From positions 1-64,000 of the forward strand of contig JACPRZ010000024.1 in NCBI GenBank assembly GCA_016193485.1: DNA of 64,000 bases. Direction: 5' to 3'. Origin of the DNA: Bacteroidota bacterium (GTDB lineage: Bacteria; Bacteroidota; Bacteroidia; JACPRZ01). Below, one piece after another: positions 56,801 through 64,000 of the stretch. Position 1 is the first letter of the stretch; each line of letters opens with the position of its first letter. Below the pieces are notes generated by a model. That model ran no database searches and was not told where the DNA came from. It saw only the letters and a list, made by a program, of their open reading frames with translations. The position numbers were made by a program, and so were the translations under genes.

Positions 56801-57241
56801 TCCCTTCCCACTCTTAAATCAGCAACTAAAACCGAAAAAACCGCGGAGCCGAAATTGCACAAGGAAACTACATCCGAACCGGCAGTCCCGGTGGAAAGCG
56901 CAATCATCTATTACGAATACCGGAAGGCGATTGTCCCTAAGGAATTTTACGAAGCATTGAAAGGCATTGCTGAGAAAGCGAAAGAAAATCCGAAATATAA
57001 AGTAAGGGTAAAGGGGTATACTGATGATGTCGGATCCCTGGAGGATAACCTGGGTCTTTCGCGAAAGCGCGCATATAATGTTGGCAGAAAACTGATGCAA
57101 TACGGTGTTACTGCAACCAAAATCAGAACCAATTACTACGGAGAGAAAAAACCCGTTGCTCCTAACCGTAACCCCGATGGCAGCGATAATCCTGATGGAA
57201 GGGCGAAGAACAGGAGGGTGGAGGTGATAGTCATTCAGTAG
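53879..57241 (+). CDS. PD40-OmpA protein with eight ~82-residue internal repeats
   Basis: 1120 residues. A signal peptide (LRILLISFTAVYGQ) leads into PD40 propeller blades at ~45-310 (ADGQSLYFISDIPGGYGQKDIYSSKRNGDGW, FFTSDGHRGLGGLDLFY). From ~319 to ~979 there are eight tandem repeats of about 82 residues, each beginning like AKLYLLSLQGDTLMIA, then GNFIFDKLP, then an acidic stretch and ending RHEKLPF. Residues ~1000-1120 form an OmpA peptidoglycan-binding domain (VKGYTDDVGSLEDNLGLSRKRAYNVGRKLMQYGV ... GRAKNRRVEVIV). The PD40-OmpA pairing is that of PorE-like T9SS proteins, normally about half this length; the repeat section is unusual. It likely links the outer-membrane machinery to the cell wall. 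It follows the module B PorP gene after 179 bases. Confidence 0.9.
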   Translation: MQRTVFVLRILLISFTAVYGQEEPAGRQEVQLKPVFKVSQVKTINSNRNDFCPVVSGNRIIFVSERESDFLNYGEDRSKRELNLTIQSSGFSGSVDSATFTRPRLFSEPLSAFHHSGPITFTKDGNYAILTGVEFYKDKDDSVYRPRLYAITRAKNSWSKPALLNFIRKGYSYSHPYLSADGQSLYFISDIPGGYGQKDIYSSKRNGDGWSDPVNLGPVINNTGNQLFPFLNGDSTLFFTSDGHRGLGGLDLFYSKNADGKWNKVTNAGSTINSVSDDFGIFFNDDNRTGYFSSSRAGGAGGDDIYRFAMQLIPPPQPAQLYLIGPQGDTLMTAVKNDEGFFSFRKIPFDRKYSFYLKGDSSFADDEIKLILADFRDKILFTTAVRDSGNFFRYEYLPDEKIRLYLVNRKGDTLFVSTRTRDEFFVFSKLPVSVNRIFLLDEKAGDPAAEIKLVIHDEKGNIFFTTAAQEKDNRYRYQFLPDEKLKIYLLNELGDTIAISTKDKDGYFLFRKLPPEISCIFTLDENDTTTALIKLIEYDEKGVGRIIVINRSKDGKFRFVKLPYKDAVLCMLSLQGDTLMIAFPDKLGNFVFNKFPVTADGVFKISGGDPGLLDYSQVIFRSGNVEAVTNLVKDEKGNYRTNRLPFSGARLYVVSPAGDTLLVARRDEKGNFIFEKLPSSPNYIFTFTNVDPSLVNSANILFAKKDADDVSLLLEKEKTGDFRHVKLPFAESKLYLISTDGDTLMVAIMNERGKYVFKRLPPNPHYVFAYSGDEPGLMKDADVVFRKSSGEEINILVSRGKDGLYRHEKLPFASAKLYLLSLQGDTLMIASQDEYGNFIFDKLPPQQHYIFAIESSDPEAFKNAEIIFVSKSGERVKVTAVRGGDNLFRHEKLPFSDAKLYIISEKGDTLMIATPNELGFFVFEKLPENVKYYFAADPRALEMLEDIKIIYMDASGKKTTAQISRDPKHQFRYQSLPTLKSATKTEKTAEPKLHKETTSEPAVPVESAIIYYEYRKAIVPKEFYEALKGIAEKAKENPKYKVRVKGYTDDVGSLEDNLGLSRKRAYNVGRKLMQYGVTATKIRTNYYGEKKPVAPNRNPDGSDNPDGRAKNRRVEVIVIQ

Positions 57242-57307
57242 TCATTCAATTTCCATTCGTAGTAAATAGTAGTAAGGTGTTCAGAAACATTAAGCCGGCA
57301 TTAGGTG

Positions 57308-57331
57308 GGCATTAATGGGCATTCACAGGTA
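57308..57331 (+). repeat. TGCC/GGCATT short interspersed repeat, copy 2
   Basis: GGCATTAATGGGCATTCACA plus GGTA, the counterpart of 19242-19265. It lies in the 119-base gap between convergent genes. Confidence 0.55.
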
Positions 57332-57360
57332 TTGAATCAAACGTCATTGCGAATTGGAAA

Positions 57361-58107
57361 TTAGAAATTGGTAATTTGTTGATTCAGGAAGTTCTCCAAT
57401 GCTTTCCATACCTTTTTATGATCTCCATTATCGCTCCACAATGCGCTTGAACCATGGCGGCTTTTAACATCAGGAATATATTGAACTGCTTTTCCTTCTT
57501 TCACTGATTTGAGGAGGGTGGCTACCCCAGGCGCTTCTGATTTTGATGATGCGGTAAACACCGGCTTATCCAATCCAAGAATGGTTTTAGCAAGATGGAG
57601 TACATTATCGAAATATTCACCGGGACTGAAGGCAATCACAGCCATTACCCTATCATTCTCTTTTGCAATTTTAAGCGCCAGTGATGCGGAATAGGAACTC
57701 CCGAAAAGAATAACTTTTTTATTATAGATTTTGAAAATATATTCAATCGCGGCTACAATATCCTGCTCCGCATCAAGGTAACCGACCGGTTTTTTGTGTC
57801 CAATGGCCTTGGCAGCGGTTTCATTTTTTATCCCATTAACTTCCCCCCCCGAACGCTGGTCAATGGCTACACAGTTGAATCCGAGCGTATTCAGTTTTTT
57901 TGCCGTTTCAATGTATTCACCCCGGCTGTAGCGCGCCTGGTGGCAGAGGAGGATGAAGGGCTTGGTTTTGTCAATAATGTATTCATCCGCAGTAATGAGC
58001 AAACCATCTGATGAAGGAAAAGCGATGGTTTTCTGCGATATGGACTGTGAAGTTTGCATGATGGTTGCAGAAATCAGGAATATATAATAGAGATTTTTGT
58101 TTTTCAT
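57361..58107 (-). CDS. Exported alpha/beta hydrolase
   Basis: 248 residues from ATG 58107; an upstream in-frame start (58149) overlaps the promoter. Signal peptide KNLYYIFLISATIMQTSQSIS. The alpha/beta-hydrolase fold shows the strand and oxyanion region FILLCHQARYSRGEY, nucleophile elbow GSSYSA with Ser, and a late His in SRHGSSALW. The usual Asp after strand 7 is not obvious (PVFTASSKSEAPG). It resembles dienelactone-hydrolase-like or esterase proteins; substrate unknown. The complement of a C8 run near 57843 encodes Gly-Gly. Confidence 0.8.
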   Translation of the reverse strand: MKNKNLYYIFLISATIMQTSQSISQKTIAFPSSDGLLITADEYIIDKTKPFILLCHQARYSRGEYIETAKKLNTLGFNCVAIDQRSGGEVNGIKNETAAKAIGHKKPVGYLDAEQDIVAAIEYIFKIYNKKVILFGSSYSASLALKIAKENDRVMAVIAFSPGEYFDNVLHLAKTILGLDKPVFTASSKSEAPGVATLLKSVKEGKAVQYIPDVKSRHGSSALWSDNGDHKKVWKALENFLNQQITNF

Positions 58108-58125
58108 TAGCAGGTAATAAATAAG

Positions 58126-58133
58126 CAAATTTA
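58126..58133 (-). promoter_or_regulatory. Bacteroidota -7 promoter element
   Basis: TAAATTTG on the minus strand, 18 bases before ATG 58107. Confidence 0.45.
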
Positions 58134-58239
58134 GATATTTCAATAGCATCTTTTCGTAATTGTTTTTTTCCTTATATTAGGGGCGTTTTAGATAATTCTT
58201 TTTTTAATCGTATTTTCCACATCCCCAAAAAATATTTCA

Positions 58240-58536
58240 ATGGTCAAATATAAATACAAACCCCAAATTTCAAAAAAGGCATTCTGGGATACCGAATTTG
58301 AGAAATTGGATTACGAAAAAAATGCAGAGGCGATTATTGAGGCGGTATTTAATTACGGAACACTGGATGATGTTTTGGAAGTGATGGTTTGCTATGGCGA
58401 TGATGTCGTAAAGCAAACTCTTGTTAATGCCTACTATTTAGATGGAGGTGCAAGAAATCTTGCTCACGTTTTTTTTAACCTTAAGCCAACTGATTTGAAA
58501 TGCAATCCGAGGAAACCGCTTCACTTCACATATTAA
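58240..58536 (+). CDS. Antitoxin-like protein of an AbiEii-type pair (DUF6922-like)
   Basis: 98 residues: PQISKKAFWDTEFEKLDYEKNAEAIIEAVFNYGTLDDVLEVMVCYGDDVVKQTLVNAYYLD. The FWD ... ID/LDY ... I..RVFxxGT pattern is that of small proteins found before AbiEii nucleotidyltransferases and annotated as DUF6922 (from memory). No transmembrane or signal segment. Its stop lies 37 bases inside the following toxin gene, so translation is coupled. The antitoxin role is inferred from position. Confidence 0.75.
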   Translation: MVKYKYKPQISKKAFWDTEFEKLDYEKNAEAIIEAVFNYGTLDDVLEVMVCYGDDVVKQTLVNAYYLDGGARNLAHVFFNLKPTDLKCNPRKPLHFTY

Positions 58537-59207
58537 AACTCGTCAGGGAAATCCAGGCGATAAAAGGATTTGAAAATTTCCGACTCGTTGGTGGAAGCGC
58601 ACTTGCCCTGCAATTAAAGCACCGGGTAAGCGTAGATGTTGCTTTATTTTCTGAAAAAACAATAGATAAAAGCCGACTATTCGCTATTTTGCCTGAAAAT
58701 TTTAAGGATTTAAGCGGATTGATTGACCGAGGAATCGGAGTGGTTTGCAATATCAAAAACATTAAAGTTGACTTTTTTTATGATGGCGGTAAATTTATTC
58801 GGCCTCCGGTTGAAAAGCAGGGAATTATCATGGCTTCGCTTGAAGATGTTACTGCTATGAAACTAAATGCAATAACTAACCGCGCGGCACAAAAAGATTT
58901 TTATGACATTGCGGTTTTAACCGAAAAGTTTTCTGTCCGTGAAATGATCCGGTTTTATATGGAGAAATATCCGTATATGGATGTGAGGGGACCCTTGGAA
59001 CATCTGAAAAAGCATGATGCTGCGGATAATGACAATAATAGGATTCAGACGCTGATTCCGCTCACATGGCAGCAGGCAAAAGAAAAAATAAACAATGCCC
59101 ATGAAATTTTTATTTCAGAAATGAAAGCGGAAAAACAAAAACAAATTGAAGAACGGCTCAAAAAAGCCGGTGAATTGGTAGAGAAAAAGAAAAAGAAAAA
59201 AACTTGA
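58500..59207 (+). CDS. AbiEii/AbiGii-type nucleotidyltransferase toxin homologue with altered active site
   Basis: 235 residues of the nucleotidyltransferase AbiEii toxin family (PF08843). The motif GGSALALQLKHR is at 31-42, followed by VSVDVALF at 43-50. Family members have D-x-D here (like DIDLF), the two metal-binding acids of the polymerase-beta fold. This protein keeps Asp46 but has Ala48, from a GCT codon at 58641-58643, one base from GAT. Later family parts are intact (EDVTAMKLNAITNRAAQKDFYDIAVL). The C-terminus ends in a Lys-rich tail. Such toxins pair with an upstream antitoxin in abortive infection; this copy may be catalytically dead. Confidence 0.85.
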   Translation: MQSEETASLHILKLVREIQAIKGFENFRLVGGSALALQLKHRVSVDVALFSEKTIDKSRLFAILPENFKDLSGLIDRGIGVVCNIKNIKVDFFYDGGKFIRPPVEKQGIIMASLEDVTAMKLNAITNRAAQKDFYDIAVLTEKFSVREMIRFYMEKYPYMDVRGPLEHLKKHDAADNDNNRIQTLIPLTWQQAKEKINNAHEIFISEMKAEKQKQIEERLKKAGELVEKKKKKKT

Positions 59208-59315
59208 CCGGATGGAAAATTAATAGTATTTTTTTTCAAACCTTTCACAACCTGTTTTCGTCTTAAATTATTGAATTCGTTATCTGTGATACGACTTACT
59301 GATTATTATTTTACC

Positions 59316-62300
59316 ATGTCTGCATTTAAGAAGATTTCTGTACAATTTATTTTACTACTGATTTTGTTTTTTGTCCATTCAATGTCTGTTTCCACAGCAC
59401 AGACCATCCTATGGCAATCAGGCTTTGAAACCGGTGACCCGTCTTTTATCTACGATGGCGTGCAGGTGCCCTTCAATTCAACTTCTTCGCCTTACGCGGG
59501 AACAAACCACGGGCAAATTAACGGAGGATGCTCGGGAGGTACTGCCGGCTGCTATGACGGTTCAATTATTACCCCCCTGTTAACTTTTTATCCGGGTTGT
59601 AACTATTCAGTAAAGGTCTATGCGAAAAGGGTGACTGGAGCCGGAAATATGACTATTGCCAAAGCAATAACGGCAACCAATACCGCCATTAAAGGCGCAA
59701 CCGGCTCCGATGTAATCATGGCATCCACTGCCGTTTCTACTGCGTACACATTGTATTCAGGAACATTTTCTGTTACGACTACCGAATCAAAATATATCGG
59801 TTTCCAGATGTTTTTTGCAGGCGGTGGCGGCCAGTCCGGCTCCCAAATGCAGATTGATAATGTAGTAATAACAAAAGAATGTCCTTCGTGCTTCAACGGC
59901 ATACAGGACGGAGATGAAACAGGTATTGATTGCGGAGGCACTCTTTGCGCAGGCGCTGCGCCTGTTGGCGGCACGGTTTCCCCCCCTACGCAAACACTTT
60001 CCTGCGGCTTGGGTAATTTCACTCTTACCCTTGCCGGGCATACCGGTAACCCGCAATGGCAGGCATCCCGCGATGGCGGTTCAATATGGTACGACCTGCC
60101 AAGTGAAACAGGCACAACTTTTACCGGTTCCGTAAGAAATACAACTCTATTCAGAGTGAACGTTTCTAATGACGGCTGTACCCCAACCCCCGCCTACTCA
60201 TCAATTGCTACGGTTACTATCACGGGTGTTGGCAACAAAACCTGGCTTACTTCAGGAACTAGCGACTGGGGCAACGGTGCCAACTGGAACCCTTCCGGTT
60301 TTCCCGGTGCCTGCGACAATGTTACCATACCCGCAGGAGGAATCCAGCCGGTAATTACTGCAAATGCCGGCTGCAATAACATTTTCATAAATGCGAGCGC
60401 TACACTTACAATAAACGGGGGGGGTACACAATTCTTTACTGTGTATGGCGACTTTATCAATAACGGCACTCTTAATGACGCTTCTTCCACCCAGCCAACC
60501 CTCCTTGCGGGCAGGAGCCCATGCTTCTTTGGCGGTTCCGGGACTTTTTGGGACGGAAGTAATTATGTAGGCAAATTCACGATAGCGGCAAATGCTGCCT
60601 ATACGCTTACTTCAAATATAAATCCGCTATATGGCTTTGAAATTCAAAGTAACGGCTCCCTTTCCCTCTCTTACTATAAGATGATTGTGACCAATACATG
60701 GAATCAAATCGGATATTTTTTCGGCAATGCGGGCATACTTGAAGCGCGGGGTTCAGCAGGAACAATAACATCCTCCACTTCAACATGGGGAAAAGGAACC
60801 TTACACATGAATTTCAATCCGCCTGTGCCTTCCCAGACGTTTTTTACTCCTGATGATTATTATAATATCATCTTTGAAAACCTTGGCAACTCTGTTTCCA
60901 TTGACGTTACTCCATTTGATGTTACCAATGATTTTACCATTAAACCCTCAACAACCGTAACATTCGGCACAAACGGCACTGTTCTCAATATCGGTGGAAC
61001 ATTAGGAGGCGATTTTACCAATGATGGTACTTTCACTCCTGCCGGTTCCTTTGTGGTTTTAAAAGGACTTTCTGAACAGGAAATAAAAGGTACAAGTTCA
61101 ACTGTATTTGATAATCTTACAATCAATAACGCATCTTCAACAGGGGTTATCGTTGCAAAAGAATGTACCGTTAATACTACTCTTACCCTCACCGATGCAA
61201 TTCTCAATACTGACCAGTACGGGAAATACATTTACCTTTCTTCTACCGCTTCGGTTTCACCTGCAGGTGGCTCTTCTGCAAGTTATATTGACGGCTTTAT
61301 TCAGAAAGCCGGCAACACCGCCTTTATTTTTCCTACCGGTGACGGAACAAAATGGAGAAGAATTGCTATTGGGGCGCCTTCCATTTCCTCCACGTACAGG
61401 GCAAAATATTGGAATTCCGGGTTCTCTAATTATACCATAACCCCCCCCCTTACAGATGTAAGCCAGATTGAATATTGGATTCTTGACCGCATGATTGGCA
61501 CAGGCAATACAACTGTGGCTTTTAACTGGGAAGATGCTTCTGCAAGCGGCATTGACGATTGCCCGGACCTTACTATTGCAAAGTGGAATGGAACTTCATG
61601 GGTTGAACAGTCGGCTACTGCCACCGGCTCCTGCACAGGAACAGGCACGGGTTCCGTGGTTACCAATAGCGCAGTTTTATCCTTCAGCCCCTTCACCTTT
61701 GGTTCAAAGTCACTTGCGGTAAACCCTTTGGGAATGATTCTCGGTTGCTTTGCGACAATCAGTTCAACATTTACAAATGTTACTTGTCCTAATGCCGGAG
61801 ACGGTACAATAGATATTACTGTGACGGGCGCTACTCCGCCTAAGACCTATTTATGGAATGATGGCGCGATAACCGAAGACAGAACAGCTCTTGCCGCAGG
61901 AACCTTTACTGTAACTATCACAGATGCAGAACCCTGCACATACACCGAAACCGTTACCATTACCCAGCCGGCTGATACGGTTGTAACCGGTACTATTGCG
62001 CCTACTACTTATTGCGCTGGGAATTCCGTTTCAGTGCCATATACCTTATTTTGCAACGTTAATGCGGGTAATGTTTTTACCGCCCAACTCTCCGATGCTG
62101 CCGGGAGTTTTGCAGCGCCAACCAATATCGGCATCATATCTTCAACAACATCCGGGACAATTGCCGCAACTATTCCCGTTGCGCAACCCTCCGGTAGCGG
62201 TTATCGCATTCGGGTTGTTTCTTCCGACCCAATAACTACAGGTTCTGATAATGGAACTGACCTTACAGTCAATTCCAATCCAACGCCAACCATCACCGCA

Positions 62301-62900
62301 GGAGGTCCGACAACATTCTGTGCGGGGGGGAGTGTAACGCTGACATCGTCCGCAGCGAGTTCATATTCCTGGAGTACAACCGAAACAACCGCAAGCATCA
62401 ACGTAACTGCAAGTGGAAATTATACGGTCACCGTCACTGACGGGAATGGCTGCACCGGAGCATCAGCGCCAACAACGGTAACAGTTAATTCCAATCCCAC
62501 ACCAACGATTACAGCAGGTGGTCCAACAACGTTCTGCGCAGGGGGGAGTGTAACGCTGACTTCGTCCGCAGCGAGTTCATATTCCTGGAGTACAACCGAA
62601 ACAACCGCAAGCATCAACGTAACTGCAAGCGGGAATTATAGGGAATGGCTGTACGGGAGTATCAGCGCCAACAACGGTAACCGTCAATTCCAATCCTACG
62701 CCAACGATTACCGCGGGAGGTCCGACAACATTCTGTGCGGGGGGGAGTGTAACGCTGACTTCAAGTATAGCAAGTTCCTATTCATGGAGTACGACAGAAA
62801 CAACCGCAAGCATCAATGTAACTGCAGGCGGAAGTTATACTGTCACTGTTACAGACGGCAACGGTTGCACAGGAACGGCAAATCAGGCAATAACCGTTAA
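59316..62900 (+). CDS. Large exported adhesin with Ig-like tandem repeats, frameshifted near 62640
   Basis: Start chosen at ATG 59316 (MSAFKKISVQFILLLILFFVHSMSVSTAQ is a signal peptide from there); the frame opens at a TTG at 59271. The N-terminal ~185 residues form a jelly-roll-like domain (TILWQSGFETGDPSF). CPSCFNGIQDGDETGIDCGG follows, then Ig-like sequence, a WNTS-like module (WLTSGTSDWGNGANWNPSGFPGACDNV), a segment paralogous to the giant adhesin (FIFPTGDGTKWRRIAI ... SFSPFTFGSK), one SprB repeat, and the first Ig-like tandem repeats. The authentic frame ends at 62640; codons from there to 62900 are out of frame and end at a chance stop. A T9SS sorting domain is expected beyond the window. 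Confidence 0.88.
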   Translation: MSAFKKISVQFILLLILFFVHSMSVSTAQTILWQSGFETGDPSFIYDGVQVPFNSTSSPYAGTNHGQINGGCSGGTAGCYDGSIITPLLTFYPGCNYSVKVYAKRVTGAGNMTIAKAITATNTAIKGATGSDVIMASTAVSTAYTLYSGTFSVTTTESKYIGFQMFFAGGGGQSGSQMQIDNVVITKECPSCFNGIQDGDETGIDCGGTLCAGAAPVGGTVSPPTQTLSCGLGNFTLTLAGHTGNPQWQASRDGGSIWYDLPSETGTTFTGSVRNTTLFRVNVSNDGCTPTPAYSSIATVTITGVGNKTWLTSGTSDWGNGANWNPSGFPGACDNVTIPAGGIQPVITANAGCNNIFINASATLTINGGGTQFFTVYGDFINNGTLNDASSTQPTLLAGRSPCFFGGSGTFWDGSNYVGKFTIAANAAYTLTSNINPLYGFEIQSNGSLSLSYYKMIVTNTWNQIGYFFGNAGILEARGSAGTITSSTSTWGKGTLHMNFNPPVPSQTFFTPDDYYNIIFENLGNSVSIDVTPFDVTNDFTIKPSTTVTFGTNGTVLNIGGTLGGDFTNDGTFTPAGSFVVLKGLSEQEIKGTSSTVFDNLTINNASSTGVIVAKECTVNTTLTLTDAILNTDQYGKYIYLSSTASVSPAGGSSASYIDGFIQKAGNTAFIFPTGDGTKWRRIAIGAPSISSTYRAKYWNSGFSNYTITPPLTDVSQIEYWILDRMIGTGNTTVAFNWEDASASGIDDCPDLTIAKWNGTSWVEQSATATGSCTGTGTGSVVTNSAVLSFSPFTFGSKSLAVNPLGMILGCFATISSTFTNVTCPNAGDGTIDITVTGATPPKTYLWNDGAITEDRTALAAGTFTVTITDAEPCTYTETVTITQPADTVVTGTIAPTTYCAGNSVSVPYTLFCNVNAGNVFTAQLSDAAGSFAAPTNIGIISSTTSGTIAATIPVAQPSGSGYRIRVVSSDPITTGSDNGTDLTVNSNPTPTITAGGPTTFCAGGSVTLTSSAASSYSWSTTETTASINVTASGNYTVTVTDGNGCTGASAPTTVTVNSNPTPTITAGGPTTFCAGGSVTLTSSAASSYSWSTTETTASINVTASGNYREWLYGSISANNGNRQFQSYANDYRGRSDNILCGGECNADFKYSKFLFMEYDRNNRKHQCNCRRKLYCHCYRRQRLHRNGKSGNNR

Positions 62901-64000
62901 TTCCAATCCTACGCCAACCATCACCGCAGGAGGACCGACAACATTCTGTACAGGAGGGAGTGTAACACTTTCATCCAGCGCAGCAAGTTCATATTCCTGG
63001 AGTACACTGGAAACAACGCAGAACATTACAGTTTCAGCAAGCGGAACATATACGGTAACAGTAACCGATGGCAACGGCTGCACCGGAACAGATGATCAAA
63101 TTGTAACTGTCAATGCTAATCCAACGCCAACCATTACACCAGGGGGTCCGACAACCTTCTGTGCAGGTGGGAGTGTAACGCTTTCATCCAGCGCAGCAAG
63201 TTCTTATTCCTGGAGCACATTGGAGACAACGCAGAACATTACAGTATCAGCAGGCGGAACTTATACGGTAACAGTAACTGATGGGAATGGTTGCACCGGA
63301 ACAGCGAGTCAGGCAGTAACAGTTAATTCCAATCCCACACCGACAATTACCGCAGGCGGTACTACAACATTCTGCGCAGGGGGTTCTGTACTGCTTACTG
63401 CCACTGCCGCTGCCACTTATTCCTGGAGCACAACAGAAACCACACAGGCAATCACTGTTTCCGTAAGCGGAACATATACGGTTACAGTTACTGATGGAAG
63501 CGGTTGCACCGGGACAGCGAGTCAGGCAGTAACAGTTAATTCCAACCCCACACCAACGATTACCGCAGGCGGACCGACAACATTCTGTGCAGGGGGGAGT
63601 GTAACTCTTACTTCCAGCGCAGCAAGTTCCTATTCATGGAGCACAGCAGAAACAACACAGGCAATCACCGCTTCTGCAGGAGGAACATATACAGTAACAG
63701 TAACTGACGGCAATGGTTGCACCGGAACAGCGAGTCAGGCAGTAACCGTCAATTCCAATCCTACGCCAACCATTACCGCAGGCGGACCAACAACATTCTG
63801 TGCGGGGGGGAGTGTAACGCTGACTTCAAGTTTGGCAAGTTCCTATTCCTGGAGCACCACTGAAACAACACAGGCAATTACTGTTTCCGCAACCGGAACT
63901 TACACAGTTACAGTAACTGATGGCAACGGCTGCACGGGTACAGCAAGTCAGGCAGTAACCGTCAATTCCAATCCCACACCAACAATAACCGCAGGCGGAC
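62271..64000 (+). repeat. 213/216-nt coding tandem repeat (Ig-like modules), at least eight copies
   Basis: The GG(T/A)CC(G/A)ACAAC marker begins at 62304, 62520, 62719, 62932 and then every 213 bases to ~63997. Steps are 216, 199, 213, 213...; the 199 step equals 216 minus 17 and marks the deletion. Units are strongly similar at DNA level. Confidence 0.9.
62641..64000 (+). CDS. Continuation of the frameshifted adhesin, open to the window end
   Basis: In the +1-shifted frame, codons from 62641 (GNGCTGVSAPTTVTVNSNPTPTITAGGPTTFC...) continue the Ig-like repeats without a stop to base 64000. There is no start codon or signal peptide of its own, so this is the body of the preceding gene. Each repeat has two Cys (FCAGGSV and GNGCTG) about 46 residues apart, the expected disulfide of such beta-sandwich modules. 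Partial at the 3' end. Confidence 0.8.

Noticed and set aside
62271-64000. Regular direct repeats that could suggest a CRISPR array
   Set aside because: The whole 213-base unit repeats and is coding in one frame; there are no unique spacers or cas genes.

Overview
The window looks like chromosomal DNA from a free-living Bacteroidota (Flavobacteriia/Sphingobacteriia-like) bacterium. Direct signs are several giant SprB/PKD adhesins ending in type IX secretion (T9SS) C-terminal domains, two PorP/SprF proteins, PD40/OmpA proteins, cytophagalysin-type M43 metalloproteases with type A sorting domains, the alternative GlmU-like protein typical of the phylum, and promoters with the Bacteroidota -7 element TAnnTTTG. 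No rRNA, tRNA, CRISPR array, prophage or intact transposase was seen.

Layout. (1) 1-8128: T9SS adhesin module A. It holds a SprB-repeat adhesin cut by an in-frame TAG at 2778-2780, a TPR/PD40 protein and a PorP/SprF protein. (2) 8.3-15.4 kb: M20 dipeptidase, an orphan beta-class DNA methyltransferase with a small decayed ORF behind it, an M3 oligopeptidase lipoprotein, and a TPR-SpoIIE phosphatase followed by the tail of a lost paralogue. (3) 15.4-21.4 kb: ATP-cone/nuclease protein, then a possible redox/thiol group: glutathione peroxidase, ECF sigma factor, a 79-residue protein with the zinc anti-sigma motif HxxxCxxC, a Cys/His-rich exported protein, an exported protein and a DUF255 thioredoxin-like lipoprotein. 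(4) 21.5-28.3 kb: sulfate activation genes cysC-cysD-cysN, then, divergently, an MBL hydrolase, an SLC13/RCK permease, a LutA/YkgE-like protein and a small membrane protein. (5) 28.3-38.8 kb, mostly minus strand: two paralogous secreted M43 proteases, Lon, GlmU-like protein, a UPF0175 antitoxin next to an internally deleted PIN toxin remnant, and a trans-sulfuration enzyme. CtaA/COX15 follows on plus. (6) 40.3-57.2 kb: T9SS module B, with a 3850-residue multidomain adhesin, PKD lipoprotein, PorP/SprF and an unusual PD40-OmpA protein carrying eight copies of an ~82-residue repeat. (7) 57.4-59.2 kb: alpha/beta hydrolase and an AbiEii-type toxin-antitoxin pair whose toxin has Ala where the second metal-binding Asp is expected. 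(8) 59.3-64 kb: a third adhesin with a 213/216-nt tandem repeat, frameshifted by a 17-nt deletion at 62640/62641 and running off the window.

Two themes stand out. The surface system appears as repeated cassettes (adhesin + PorP/SprF + PD40 protein), and two of the three adhesins are broken by single small lesions. The DNA also carries many short palindromic or iterated repeat families that sit in frame inside genes, in two cases supplying or lying within a signal peptide, together with a striking excess of G or C runs of 6-9 at Gly-Gly and Pro-Pro codons. All functions are read from motifs and family knowledge; no database search was possible.
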